64,000 bases of DNA from Chinchilla lanigera. Its lineage: Eukaryota; Chordata; Mammalia; Rodentia; Chinchillidae. Each line of letters starts with the position of its first letter. The stretch's first letter is position 1. The notes beneath the pieces were generated by a model. The model was not told where the DNA came from and did no database searches. It saw only the letters and a program-made list of their open reading frames with translations. The stretch is from assembly GCF_000276665.1 (NCBI RefSeq), contig NW_004955435.1, forward strand, positions 5,753,426-5,817,425, given 5' to 3'. Positions 1 to 11,284 of the stretch are shown here, piece by piece. A program made the translations under genes and the position numbers.

Positions 1-907
1 AAAATCTTTACTCTCACAGGATGGAAAACACAGAAGAAATGGACAGATTCCTAAATACATATGAATTACCAAAGCTGAATCAAGAAGATATAAAAATTTG
101 GAATAACCCAATATCAGTTAGTGAGATTGAAAATGTAATTAAAAACTTACCAACAAAGAAAAACCTAGGTCCTGGTGGATTCACTACTGAATCCTACAAG
201 AAATTTAGAGCAGATCTAATGCCAATGCTCTTCAAACTCTTTAATGAAATTGGAAGGGAAGCAATACTCCCCAGCTCTTTTCAAGAGGCAAATATTAGCC
301 TGATACCAAAACCAGAGACAGATATAATCAAAAGAGAGAACTACAGGCCCATCTCCCTAATGAACATAGATGCAAAAATCCTCAATAAGCAAAGAGAATT
401 CAACAAATCATCCAGAAAATTATACACCATGATGAGGTGATATTTATTCCAGGAATGCAAGGATGGTTCAACATACACAAATCAATAAATGTAATACAGC
501 ATATCAACAGAGCCAGAGACAAAAATCACATGATCTTCACAATAGATGAAGAAAAAGCTTTTAACAAAATCCAGCACTCATTCATGATAAAAACCCTACA
601 GAAAATTGGAATAGATAGTCTTTATCTTAATCTGATAAAAGCTATCTATGACAAACCAACAGCCAATATCCTACTAAATGGACAAAAACAGAAAGCTTTC
701 ACTCAGTCAGGAACAAGACAAGGATGTCCACTGTCACCACTCCTATTTAACATAGCTCTGGAAACATTAGCCAGAGCAATTAGACAAGAGAGAGAAATAA
801 AAGGAGTAAGTTTAGGAAAGGAAGAAGTTAAATTATTATTCACAGATGACATGATAGTCTACATAGAAGAACCAAAAAACTCCACACCAAAAGGACTTCT
901 AGTTTAA
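1..907 (+). pseudogene. L1 ORF2 reverse transcriptase remnant (frameshifted)
   Basis: Two overlapping reading frames (21-440 and 437-907) together cover most of an L1-type reverse transcriptase. The first carries the [10 protein letters not shown] motif typical of non-LTR RTs. The frame shifts near 400-437, where the conserved sequence after AKILNK is lost. The second carries [12 protein letters not shown] and the catalytic box. That box reads F-T-D-D (839-850) where active L1s have F-A-D-D, and it is followed by MIVY. The second frame ends at a stop at 905-907. In an active element this protein nicks target DNA and copies L1 RNA into it. Here it cannot. Confidence 0.93.
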
Positions 908-1590
908 TTATCAAATTCAGTAGCATAGGTGGATACAAATTCAACACTCAAAAATCAATAGTATTTCTTTGCAAAAACAAAAAACTCACTGACAGAGAAA
1001 TTAGGGAAATCACATCCTTCACAATAGCATCCAAAAAAATGAAATACGTAGGAATCCATCTAACAAAGGAAGTAAAAGATTTATATATTGAAAATTACAG
1101 TACTCTAGAAAAGGAGATTGAAGAGGGTATCAGAAAATGAAAAGATATTCCTTGCTCATGGATAGGAAAACAGTGAAAATAGCCATACTTCCAAAATTGT
1201 TACATAGATTTAATACAATCCCAATCAAAATACCATTACCATATCTCACAAATGTAGAGAAAAAAATTCCTAAACTTCATCTGGAACCAGAAGAGACCTA
1301 GAACAGCAAAAGCAATCCTGGGCAACAAAGGCAAGGCAGGAGACATCACAATCTTTGACTTGAAATTATCCTACAAAGCTACTACAATAAAGTCAGCATG
1401 GTACTTGCAATAAAACGGTCTTGAGGCTCAATGGGACAGATTAGAAGATGCAGACATAATTACAAACACACTCAGCTGCTTTATCTTTGACAAAGAGGCC
1501 AAACATGTTCACTGGAAGAAAGATAGCCTCTTTAATAAATGGTGCTGGAAAAACTGCTTTCCACATGCCAAAGACTAAAACTAGACCCAT
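908..1590 (+). pseudogene. L1 ORF2 middle region, decayed
   Basis: Continuation of the same L1 between the RT domain and the C-terminal region, with no long open frame. Nucleotide landmarks match the copy at 33310-33900: cctacagaaaattggaat-type RT sequence upstream, the block around gcaacaaaggcaaggcagg at 1322-1340, and the block around tttaataaatggtgctgg at 1530-1550. Multiple stops and small indels. Confidence 0.85.
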
Positions 1591-2235
1591 GTGTATCACC
1601 CTGCACTAAAGTCAAAATGGATGAAAGATTTAAATATGATAGCAGAAACACTAAATCTACTGGAAGAAAAAGTAGGTCAAAATCTTGAAGACATAGGGTT
1701 AGGCACGGTCTTTATGAACAAAACCCTATTAAAAAGCTTTTGTATTTCAAAAGAAATTATCAATAGAGTAAAAAGACAACCCACAGAGTGGGAAAATATT
1801 TTAGCTAACTGTTCCTCGGATAAAAGACTTACATCCAGAATATACAAAGAATTGAAAAAACTCAGACAACCCAAATACAAAGACCCAATCCAAAAATGGG
1901 CATCTGAGATGAATACACACTTCTCAGAAGAAGAAATATAAATGGCAAATAAATACATGAAAAAATGTTCATTATCATTGGTCATTTCAGAGATTCAAAT
2001 TAAAACAGCTCTGAGATTTCATCTTACCCCAGGAAGAATGGCTACCATCAAGAAATCAGCCAACAACAAATGCTGGAGGGGCTGTGGGGAAAAAGGAACC
2101 CTTCTCCACTGTTGGTGGCAATGTAGACTGGTGCAACCACTTTGGAAATCAGTCTGGAGATTCTTCAAAAAATTAGAATTGGAGGTCCCATTTAACCCAG
2201 CCATTCTCCTCTGGGAATTTTCCCAGAAGAATTAA
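1591..2235 (+). pseudogene. L1 ORF2 C-terminal region with CCHC motif
   Basis: Two consecutive open stretches in the same frame (1591-1941 and 1942-2235) are separated only by a TAA at 1939-1941. The expected residue at that point in L1 is glutamine, so a CAA-to-TAA change is the likely cause. The second stretch carries the L1 C-terminal cysteine-histidine motif, C44-x3-C48-x7-H56-x4-C61 counted from 1942. This domain is thought to contact nucleic acid during retrotransposition. The stop leaves this copy non-functional. Confidence 0.9.
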
Positions 2236-2925
2236 AAACATCATACCACAGCGATATGTGTATTCCCACGTTGATAGCAGCACAATTTTTCATAGAAAAA
2301 TTTTGGAAACAATCTAAATACACATCAGCTGAGGAGTGCATAAGAAAAATATGGTTATTTTATACAATGGAATATTACTCAGCTATAAAGTAAGATAAAC
2401 TCGAGGCTTTTATAGGTAAATGGATGCAACTAGAGACCATTCTTATAAGCAAAAGAAATCAACCTGCATGTGTAAATACAGTATTGTTTCCCTACTGTAA
2501 GAACCTGAAAGAGTAAATAAAATGGAAAGGTACAATACATATTGTAAAACAGAGAGAAACTGCTTAATAGGAAAGAACAACTGGGATGAGGGAAGAAGAA
2601 AAGAAAGAAAGAAAGAAGGGTAAATACACACATAAGACAGCTAAGATAATTGTACTACTAATTTCTATTGATTTATTGAAAGAAACAGTTAATGCTTATT
2701 TGATCAATTATTTGATCAATCTTGCATATCTAAACCTGATAATCTGAGCAACTACTTTGAGGACAACAATACGTAATACAACAACCATTGCTGATTTCCT
2801 ATCATCTTGTTTTAAAATTCTGTATCATTTTTATAGCTTTTGTGTTGTTTTGTTTTTGTCTTTGTTTTTATTTTGTTTTTTAAAAACAAAATAAAATAAA
2901 AGACATACAAAAACTAAGACATGTA

Positions 2926-3743
2926 GTTTTGCAAAATCTACTAAACTGAAATTATGGCCAATCATTTATTTTTTCTTTTTAAATTTATAGGATATATATC
3001 TCTGAAAAGTAAAGAATGTATCATATTGACAGTGTTTAGACAGTAAAGGTCTGACACTTGAATTTATAAAGTTTATAAAATTTAATGTTTTCTAATTTAA
3101 ACTCAATAGTTTTGCTTTAGCATCTATAGGAAAAAGAACAGCACATCTTGAGAATAGGGAAAATTTGATACATACTTTCTTAAGACTACTTTTGCAATAA
3201 TTTCTTTATGTTTTAATATATTTTATGTGTTTCACATTATGTTTGACATGTTAGGAAATACTTATCTCTATTTTTTTCGCTCTGCTAATTGTATCCTGTT
3301 TGCTGTTTAGTTCATATGCATGAAGTAACTAAATTTTGGCAACAGCTTTTAGCTTGTCTCAGCATTTAGTAAGCCAAAAGATTTTGAAAGAGGCTGGGCA
3401 TTCTTTAACTTCCAAAATGTTGCCTTTGGATTCAGCAGCCACTGAGTAATAATAGACTACCCACTGCCTGGAAGGTCAGAATCATAGACTGATTAGAACA
3501 TTGCGATTATGTGCAGAAAGACACATCGGGTCATCTGATGCCAAGTTTAAACTGGATTGTGTTTTGTGACCTACTTTCCTTAGATTGGTTTGTCTTCTAT
3601 GAATTGAATATCTGCTGATATTTTCTGGGGACTAGTAACAATCATCATTTAAAATTTGCAGGTTTAAGTAAGCCATGTAATAAACATTGCAACCTTCCCA
3701 GCAGTCATATCTCAATATGGTTACTTATTAAAATTATATGTCT
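2926..3743. other. Unassigned AT-rich DNA
   Basis: No open frame of note, no repeat I can name and no RNA gene. Ordinary AT-rich sequence between an L1 tail and a SINE. Confidence 0.5.
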
Positions 3744-3930
3744 TACTGTGGGCAAGATAGCATACATCTGTAATCTCAACACTCGAGGAATCTGAGGCAG
3801 AAGGATTGCAAATTTGACCCTAGTCTGGGTAATGTAGCAAATTAGTGAGACCCTGTCTCAAAATAAAAAAAATTCAAAAGGGCTGGAATAGCTCAGTGTG
3901 AAGGCTCTGGGTTCAATCCCTGGAAACATT
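3744..3930 (+). mobile_element. Dimeric B1-ID SINE
   Basis: The left part is a 7SL-derived B1-like monomer (catctgtaatctcaacactc, then gtgagaccctgtctcaaaat at 3846-3865). A short A-rich linker follows, then an ID-like tRNA-derived part (gggctggaatagctcag, gggttcaatccctgg). This B1-plus-ID arrangement is known from several non-murid rodent families. Diverged from consensus, so fairly old. It supports the rodent assignment. Confidence 0.8.
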
Positions 3931-3941
3931 TTAAAACCAAC

Positions 3942-4288
3942 TGTATTTTAGTCCATTTTCTGTTGATATAACAAAGTGCCTGAGACTGGGTAATTTATAG
4001 AAAATACTTATTTAGCTCATGTCTCTGGAGGCTGGAAAGTCCAAGTGCACTTCCTGGGTGTGGAGAGGGCCTTCTGATCACATTATAACACAAGGAAGGG
4101 AATCACGTGGTAAGACAAAGCACACGTGCTAGTCTAGGCCTCCGTGTTTCAGGGATGTCACCATGCAGGGACTCCTCCTTGTGGCCTCACTGACCCCTCA
4201 CTACTTCCCACGGCCCCATCTCCAGAGAACTACAACATATGATTTGGGTGTTAAATTTTCAACACATGAACTTTTGGGAAATGCAACA
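3942..4288 (-). mobile_element. MaLR-type solo LTR (MST/MLT-like)
   Basis: Starts TGTATTTTAGTCCATTTTCTG and continues with ataacaaagtgcctgagact and gggtaatttatag, the reverse complement of the 3' portion of mammalian MaLR LTRs. Ends in caacacatgaacttttggga and AACA, giving TG...CA termini. About 347 bp and solo. I see no clear target-site duplication. Confidence 0.7.
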
Positions 4289-5149
4289 TAAAAGATGTTT
4301 TATTGTATAAAAACTAAACAATATTACTGAAAGACTTGATGTAGGCAAATGTTATAAATTTCACTGCGACCTAGACAAATTATACAAGTTGTATTATTTA
4401 TATATGTATAATATATGTATGTATAATAACAGCTCAATTGTGACACTAAAATTCATTTTTAACATGTACCAATTAGTAGTTTTTAGTATATTCACAGGGT
4501 AGTGTGAATTTCACTACAATTTAATTTGAAAATAGTTTCAACACTCAAAAAGATAGTAATCACTCCCCAAATTTGGTTCTTTGGAATAACTGATAAAATT
4601 AATAAACATCTGACTAGACTGACCAAGAAAAAAGAAAGAACCCACAAATTTTTACAAAGCAGATTTAGAAAATAAGAATATTATTGTTATATTATTATAA
4701 ACAACTTTATCAATAAATTTGAAAGTTTAGATGGAATGAACAAATTCTTAGGAAAGTATAATTTATTAAAAAAGAATAAAAGAGAAAAAACTGATAATCA
4801 TACCTATTACAGAAAATGAATTCATATTTAATATCTGTCTAGATCATATAATCTAGATGGATAGATAAACAGGTAGATAGAACAGATTCCACATATAGAT
4901 AGATGATAGGTAGATAGAGATAGATATATCAATATACTTACACAGAGATTGGCAAAGTCAGTAAAATTATCATTTTGTCAGTATGAACACGGTTGTGATG
5001 AGTGAAGACTCAAAAGTATCCTACATATAAATTATTAGAAATAACAAAGCTGAGGAACAGAACATCAGCATCAAGCAGTCAGCTACCAAGCTGAAAGCTC
5101 TGTTTGTCACCTCAGGATCATCTCAAATCTAACAAAGGTCCAAACTCTT
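4289..5149. other. Unassigned AT-rich DNA with GATA-type microsatellite
   Basis: AT-rich with no gene. A degenerate (GATA)n/(TAGA)n tract lies at about 4853-4926 (gatagataaacaggtagata and following). The rest is unassigned. Confidence 0.5.
4853..4926. repeat. Degenerate (GATA)n microsatellite
   Basis: Interrupted runs of gata/taga, for example agatagatgataggtagata near 4896. Imperfect, so probably old. Confidence 0.8.
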
Positions 5150-6445
5150 GATTTTTTTTCCACTCATGCACGGATCTCCCTTCCAATCCGTTGCCCCCAT
5201 TTCTGTCATTGCGACACCATTTATGCCCAAGCCGGAAGTAAATGGTGCGTCTCCTTCCGGCCGCGCCCCGTCTGTGTGCAACTCCTCCCCTGTGGACTGA
5301 AGTGGCCCCAGGCTAGAAGACATGGCTGATGAGACTCTCCCTTGTCACCGCACACTCCTACAGTGAAAATCCTTCACAACTACAGAGGGCAAGCTTGTCT
5401 TCATCCTTATTCTTTCCGTTCCTTTTTCCCAAACTCAGCTAATTCATAAACACTGGCAGGTCTATCTCCAAAAGACGTATTGACTTTCTTCTCTTCTCCA
5501 CTGCTCCCACCGTGGTCCAAGCTACTATCGTCTCTCGCTTTGAGAACTGTACACCATTGGAACTGTTTACTTGATTACCTGCTCCTCGGAAATCCGTTCT
5601 CCCCAGAGCAGATGAAGTGATAATCTTAAAACACACATCCAGTAACTTCAATCTGCTGCTGAAATTCTTCCATGACTTCCCATTTCACATAGAAAAAAAA
5701 AAAAAAATCCCAGCCCTTCTCACTGAACCACAAGGTCCCAGGGGATCTGGTCTTGTCCCTGTTTCCAGCTCCATCCTGTGGCTCTTACCCCTGCCCACTC
5801 TGCTCTAGGCACACTAATCTTATTTTGGTTTAGTTAACACGTTAAAGATCTTTCCTGCTTCAGGCTTTTGCACATGCTGGTTCCTCTTTTTTGAAGAGCA
5901 AGAATAATCTCATAATAATAGCGAGTATTGTTTTGCTCACGCTGCGTGCCATGTACCCCACACACGTTAGAACATGCGGTCCTCACAGACGCTGTATGGA
6001 ATGGGAAGCACAATGGTCACACTTACCACTTCACGATGAGAAACAAAGGCAGAGAGGTAGACCAGTTGCCGAACTTATAACTGGTGAAACTAGAATGACC
6101 TTGTCGATGTTCTTTTTGAAGTACCCTCCTCTCCTCTTCTAGATCTCAGCACATGGTCCTTTCCTTGAGGAGGTCCTTCCTGACCACTGTGTCTCAGCTG
6201 GTCTTACTGGAGTCACTACCCCACCGTCTAATGATATCTTTTATGCATACTACAATGTACAATTTTTAGTATTATTTTTCACCCACCTGTGTACTCCACT
6301 CAAATGTAAGCTTCATGAGGACAGGAACTTAATGTTCAGCATCAGTATGCGAAATATGTAAAAGTGCGAAAAGATGAATGTGAACACCTTTCAACATCCG
6401 CTTTGCCCACCACAGCTATTCAATACATGTTTGCTGAATGTTTTA
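5150..6445 (+). mobile_element. LINE-2 (L2) remnant, interrupted by a MIR
   Basis: Ancient L2 in sense orientation. Recognisable segments in order: the region around ctgctcccaccgtggtccaa (5501-5520) and gctactatcgtctctcgctt, then atctgctgctgaaattcttc, then ggcttttgcacatgctggtt (5864-5883). After the MIR insertion come ttccttgaggaggtccttcc (6160-6180), the tgtaagcttcatgaggacag segment (6305-6324), and a 3' end with tgtttgctgaatg near 6428-6440. A short poly-A at 5691-5706 interrupts it. Highly diverged and non-coding. Confidence 0.7.
5915..6090 (-). mobile_element. MIR SINE nested in L2
   Basis: Reads as reverse-complement MIR: tgcgtgccatgtaccccaca, then gatgagaaacaaaggcagag and aggtagaccagttgccgaac, matching the MIR core (gaggaaactgaggcacagag-like and the aagttacttgcc-like block). 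L2 landmarks lie on both sides, so the MIR inserted into the older L2. Confidence 0.65.
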
Positions 6446-6719
6446 GAATAAAATCCCTTTCCTATCCAGGTAAAAATGAATCTTTACAACGTAAAAAAAT
6501 TAAGAAATTACTGAGTTATTCCTCCATCAACTTAATAGGATTTTATTAGAAATGTCCTGCCTGTGCTGTAAAGAGTAGTCATGATTGGGATCTTTTCTTA
6601 CATATTCAATGGCTTTAGTAGCAATCATGACTTTATTTCAATTAGAGATTTATTTATTTAGGAAATAAGTACTAGTCTTTTCTTATTGATTGAATGACTT
6701 TACTTACCCTGAATTTCAG
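6446..6719. other. Unassigned DNA
   Basis: AT-rich, nothing recognised. Confidence 0.5.
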
Positions 6720-7065
6720 CCAGGTTTCTTATCAAAAGAGGCAGAAACAAACTGGCTAATTGAAGTAAAGAAAATTTATTGAGAATATATCAGTCTCATA
6801 GAAATAGATGAGAACATGGGGGAGGGGACCGCGAGAGACTAAGAAATGAACAAGAACCAAAAGTCCTCAGAGCCAAGAAAGCACGAAGGCCTCATAGTAC
6901 TGCTTTGTCATTAGATGGCCTGACTGAGGCGTCCCTCCACTGTTGCCGCTGTCCCTGCGTGCTCGCATTGCTCATAAAATACAAAACCCCATGAGAAAGT
7001 GTCTGATTAATTTCGCTCCTGTGGTAGGCTGCCCAAGTCTTAATTCTCACATTAAGACTACATAC
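6720..7065 (-). mobile_element. Possible solo LTR, family unknown
   Basis: Read on the minus strand, there is a polyadenylation-like AATAAATTTTC (around 6771-6782) next to a transcription-unit-like sequence, and GC-richer DNA lies upstream on that strand. This resembles LTR organisation. I cannot name the family or define the ends, so this is tentative. Confidence 0.25.
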
Positions 7066-7067
7066 AG

Positions 7068-7140
7068 GAGCCAGATGTGGTGCACACTTGTAATCGCAGC
7101 CCTTTGGGAGGCTGAGCCCTTGGAAAGTTGACCCCCTTCT
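7068..7140 (+). mobile_element. B1-like SINE, 5' part
   Basis: cagatgtggtgcacacttgt aatcgcagccctttgggagg is the start of a B1 monomer with its A box region. The B1 match stops after about 70 bases. Its expected continuation appears at 7308-7395 (see separate entry). Confidence 0.7.
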
Positions 7141-7307
7141 CTGGAGGCTCTATGTTTTAAGATTGCATCCCTTCATCTTCTCTGGGGAGCATGGATTTCA
7201 GGGCACTGGGAGTAGAAATGGAGTGAACAGCTAGAAGGATGTTGTATAGTTGTCAAAATGAGAATTGGTGGTGGCGTGGACCAAGGTAGAAGGATTGGAA
7301 AAGAGGA

Positions 7308-7395
7308 AAAAGTTCAAGACCAGTGTGAGCTACATAGTGAGCTCCAACTACGTAGTGCCTGAACTACGCATGGAAACCTTGTGTCAAAAAAGCTG
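7308..7395 (+). mobile_element. B1-like SINE, 3' part
   Basis: gttcaagaccagtgtgagct and gtgtcaaaaaagctgacta match the second half of a B1-like SINE including the degenerate A tail. About 165 bp of other DNA separates it from the 5' part at 7068-7140. Confidence 0.6.
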
Positions 7396-7582
7396 ACTAA
7401 TGGCTGTTGGAAGCCAAAAGCAAGAATCCACAGGGAAAAGCAGAACTGTACGCTTTCATTTTTTCTTATTGTTTGACTTTGTTAATGGCCTAGATTTTAG
7501 TCAAGCACAGAGATCAGAACATTAGAAAGTCTTTCCTTTAGCTGACCACTTTTATTTGAAGTTAGGCATTTTTTCTTTTCTA

Positions 7583-7718
7583 GATAGGGGCTCTCTTTGT
7601 AGTTCAAGATGGCTTTGAGCTCATTATAGCCCAGGGTGGCCTCCAACTCCTGGTAATCTTCCTGTCTCAGCCTCCCTAGGGGTGGGATTACCGATGTGCC
7701 CCACCACACCTGGCTGAA
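7583..7718 (-). mobile_element. B1-like SINE
   Basis: Reverse-complement B1: gatggctttgagctcattat, ctgtctcagcctccctaggg, gggattaccgatgtgcccca and ccaccacacctggct. The Pol III boxes are recognisable on the minus strand. Moderately diverged. Confidence 0.85.
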
Positions 7719-7974
7719 ATTAGGCATTAAATGAGAAATAAAAGTGTGTGTTGTCATCGAAGAGTGAAGTACTGTACAGGTTAAGCGTGAATAAGTTATG
7801 TGCAAAATGGCTTGGTCACAGTCAGAAGGCATGAGAGCACCACACATTCTCTGTAGAAGTAGAGAAGAGGATTTCGTTCTGGTCATGACTCAGCCATATT
7901 TTCAGCTTTGTGCTGGCCCCTGCCTGTGATTTTCATGACCATGAGTTTAATTTTGCACAGACTGAGTTTGAGTG

Positions 7975-8371
7975 TGTGTTACGCAGTTTTACTTGCTATA
8001 ACACAAACATGGAAGCTAAGTATCTTATAAAGTATTGTGTTTAGCCAGAAGGTCCACATGCTGTGATTCTGGCATCCTGAAGAGGGCCCCTGGGTGCCTT
8101 GCAACATGACAGAGAAGTAGAAAGGGAAATGGCCACCTCAAGGCAGAAAGCAGAGGAGGTGTGAGGCTCACTTAGGACAATCCGTTCACTAACATGCTCC
8201 TTTGAGATCTGCCCCACTCCCATGGACAGCGTTACCATGTTTGTGGAGGTGGAGCTCCATGGTGGGATTCCTAGGTCCCACCCCTTAGAGGTCCCACTGC
8301 TTCAACCCTGCCCAGGGAGCGTGCCACAGCACGTGAACCTCCGAGGGACCACCCGTGTCTACATCATAGCA
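7975..8371 (-). mobile_element. MaLR-type solo LTR
   Basis: Starts TGTGTTACGCAGTTTTACTT with gctataacac, the usual reverse-strand start of a MaLR LTR. It carries gaggtgtgaggctcacttag in the middle and ends gtgaacctccgagggaccac to ACATCATAGCA. Length 397 bp with TG...CA ends. Flanks gagtg / gaggt are at best a decayed 5-bp duplication. Confidence 0.6.
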
Positions 8372-8384
8372 GAGGTCTGGTTCA

Positions 8385-8582
8385 ACATCTCCAAAACTGA
8401 AGTCATCTTTTCCACATCTGCTACTTTTCCTGCTTTTCAAGTCTTGATAAATGTAGCCCTATCTAATCTAACCACCTAGCCAGAAACTCAAGACTCAGAT
8501 ATAACTACATTTCATGCTATGCATGGAGTCACATTCCCAAACTCTTTTCAGCTATTCCTCCATCTTGCTGTTCAAATAGGCA
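8385..8582 (+). mobile_element. L2 fragment
   Basis: catctccaaaactgaagtca then tcttttccacatctgctac match the L2 segment that normally reads tccaaaactgaactcatctt; agccagaaactcaagactca follows in the right order. A SINE at 8583 cuts the match. Similarity may continue weakly at 8713-8800. Confidence 0.55.
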
Positions 8583-8712
8583 CCTTTTCCTGAGTATAGT
8601 AGTGCAAGACCATAATCCCAGCACCCTGGGAGGCTAAGGGAAGAGGATCTCAAGTCCAAACGTAGCCTGGGCAACTTAGTGACTTAGCAAAACCCTGTCA
8701 AAAAAGTATTCC
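8583..8712 (+). mobile_element. B1-type SINE (left half of B1-ID)
   Basis: accataatcccagcaccctg, ggaggctaagggaagaggat, cctgggcaacttagtgactt and aaaaccctgtcaaaaaag follow the B1 monomer through its A tail. No ID half is visible. Confidence 0.8.
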
Positions 8713-8898
8713 TACTTCCATGGAGGTTACTCTTCCTTTTCCCCAATATTCCAGGTAACTCTACTCTTCAGTCAGCCTTTGAGCCCTAAACCATGGGTTG
8801 AGGTTGGACCTCATTGTTCTCATGTTTTAGGGATCATGTCTAGAGGTACAGAAAGTGATCAGGCAGTGTCAAAATAAATATCAGCTTAATTTCAAAAG

Positions 8899-9101
8899 GA
8901 GAGAGAGAGACAGAGACAGACAGACAGAGACAGAGCCAGGCAGAGATAGAAGGACAAGACAGAGAGACACAGAGAGAGACAGAGACAGACAGAGAGACAG
9001 AGACAGACAGAGAGACAGAGACAGACAGAGACAGACAGAGAGACACAGAGAGAGACAGACAGTGAGACAGACAGAGACAGACAGACAGACAGAGACAGAG
9101 A
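8899..9101 (+). repeat. (GACA)n / (GACAGA)n array
   Basis: About 200 bp of interrupted GACA and GAGA units on the plus strand, for example gacagacagagacagagcca, ending cagacagacagacagagaca. Open frames through it (Arg/Asp/Thr-rich on one strand, Leu/Ser/Val-rich on the other) are artefacts of the repeat. Confidence 0.97.
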
Positions 9102-9151
9102 TTAAATATCACAGGAGAGAGTCCAGTCCAGACTACAATCCTGGCAATTTA

Positions 9152-9520
9152 TGTTTTGTTTTTGTGTCAGCTTTTGACCTGTGGGTCCTCGTATCTGACA
9201 TAAACAATTTAAAAGTAGAAAGATTTATTTTGTCTCACAGTTTCAGTCCATGGTTGGCTGGCTCCAAGGCAGAAACGTCATGGTGGAAGGTCATGGTAGA
9301 GCAAAGCTGCTTCCTTCATGGCAGCTGGGGGAGAGACAGAAAGGGAGACAGACAGACAGACAGACAGAGACAGAGAGAGAGAGAGGAAAGGAAAAGGCCA
9401 GGGACCAGATAGAATCCCCAATGTCATGACCCATCCAGACGCACCCACAAACCCACAACAGTGTGTAGTTGATCTCCTAGGCATCTCCTGAGCCAGTCAA
9501 GTTGACGACTTCATTATAGC
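9152..9520 (-). mobile_element. MaLR-type LTR (rodent ORR1/MT-like)
   Basis: Contains tttcagtccatggttggctg with gctccaaggcagaaacgtca, then ggtagagcaaagctgcttcc and agtcaagttgacgact, in the order seen in reverse-strand rodent MaLR LTRs. A second GACA tract (about 9343-9372) lies inside it. Ends are approximate. Confidence 0.75.
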
Positions 9521-11284
9521 CTCGTATACGTGTACATCTGTACACACACGTAGGCTTCCTTCCATTCAGTGTTTGAGCTCTTGCCAATCACATTAGTAGG
9601 CTGGGGAATGAAAGATTTTAGAATAAAAATGCTTTCTGTGTTCTTCAGGTTGCTCACAATCTTGGAAGGAGAGGTATTTCCATTTCTGATAATTAGAAAA
9701 TAGAAAGATCCATGTGCCTGGACACCACAATAATAGAGAAAATGCATTGTCAAAAAGGGGCCTCTAATGCCTGACAAATCCAGTAACATTAAGTCTGTCA
9801 TCCACCTGTCTCCACAGCCTGCTGCACCTTATCTTGTCCCATTTTGTTTGTTTATATTATTTCACACTCTGGACTCCAGCCCAATGTGAAATTATCATAG
9901 CAGATCCTCATTAGGAAGTTTAGGAAGTCCTTGAGAGGTTTTTCAAGATGTACTAAAAGAGCAATGGCAACAACTTGTACTTTCAGTAAAGTTCTGTAAT
10001 TTAGACACTGAAGTGCAGTTGACCTATTTAGGGATGGAACGTCAATAAAAAAACTTGGTGTTAAATGTAGCCAGCCACCTATCAGCATTAGGTATAGTCC
10101 CAAGGGACAATTTAAATTTGGCTTCAGATAATCTGGAATCATACATGGTTAGCTTCAGAATGCATTTGCTGCTGCCTGCCTACCACCTCTGCAAGAAGGC
10201 AGCCTCTGTAGTATTTCCCTTTTTCAGGTGAATGCCACTTAATATTTTAAATTTAAAAGTAACATACATTTCCTAGGCAGATGCTAGTGTTTACCGGTTT
10301 CTGATGGATGACGAGGAGGGAAGCTGTCTAAGAACCGTATCTCCAAATGAATGACAGGCTGTGTGTTTAAAAAGCACAAAAACAGCCTCACTCCGGGGCT
10401 AAAGAGGCGCACGACGCATGCCTGAGATCGCAGCCTCTGCCTGCTGCGTGCTGGGAACCGACCCTTGGGTGGGGTTACATTACCGCCAACGAATTTAGCT
10501 GTTGTGGTTTATTTTAACACCTACTGTCACTTTGAATGATCAGGGCTGTTTGATCCAGCCTTAGAAGACTGCATTTCACCAGAACCAAGACAACATCCAC
10601 TACAGCTGTCGGGCCAGCGACGTGCGTCATACCAGACAGCCTGCCCGGCCACTACTTTCCGGTTCCTGTTTTTGTCTAAAAAACGGCAAAGTTGGGAATT
10701 AAAGTTCAGTTGTAAAAGCAGTCCCCAAATATGATTCTCAGTAATCAAATGTAAATGCGAACAGATACAAACTTGGTTTTGAAATCAAATTAAAAGTATG
10801 TACTGCATCCATTTCTTTTAAAAAGAAATTTAAACATCTGATGTGGCAGTGCAGTTACACCCTCTCCCTTTGTGTTTGCAGCCTTTATCAGGACACGGGC
10901 TCTCCAGCTTTAGATTACAAGCAGGCTCCAGTTTCCCTTGCCTGAAACACTTTCCTTCACTGACTGCATTGCGACCTTTGTGACCTCACTGTAATCGGAC
11001 CGCTCAACGAATGCAGTCTGACTCTGCTTTCAAAATTGCTTAGTCAAAACCTGCCCACCTCCCAGCCCCTTTAACTACTTTCAAGCTGTCATTCAGTGAT
11101 TTTTGAAATCTTCAGCACCAACAGATTCTGGGTACTGTTCTCTTAGCTGTCAGATACCTTTCATTCCTCCTCTTCCCCTAGTTGACCAAAAATTATCTTT
11201 GTAGCGACAGTATTTCTCAAGTTTGTGTCTTTGGCTCTATTTCTCCCTTCCTCTCTGCTTTCACTTGGCAATCATTTTCTTCCA
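9521..11284. other. Unassigned DNA, about 1.8 kb
   Basis: No gene or clear repeat. The stretch 10395-10445 (cgcatgcctgagatcgcagc) faintly resembles a decayed SINE but is not called. 10870-11060 is comparatively GC-rich with scattered CpGs. Confidence 0.4.

Larger units (their letters stand above)
1..2925 (+). mobile_element. LINE-1 (L1), 5'-truncated, dead
   Basis: The window opens inside ORF2 of an L1 retrotransposon and runs through the end of ORF2 into a 3' UTR. In order: reverse transcriptase (1-907), a stop-ridden linker (908-1590), the C-terminal region with its cysteine motif (1591-2235), a purine-rich stretch (about 2580-2620), and an AT-rich 3' UTR ending in an A/T-rich tail near 2870-2925. 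The 3' UTR block at 2655-2850 recurs at 17261-17470 (opposite strand), 19965-20345 and 26128-26300, so all belong to related L1 families. Frameshifts and stops rule out activity. The 5' boundary lies outside the window. Confidence 0.95.

Noticed and set aside
8840..9412. Long open frames rich in Arg/Asp/Thr (plus) and Leu/Ser/Val (minus)
   Set aside because: They run through the (GACA)n array. A 4- or 6-base repeat free of stops makes such frames on both strands.
10395..10445. Decayed SINE
   Set aside because: Only a faint resemblance to a B1-like unit (cgcatgcctgagatcgcagc); too short to support.
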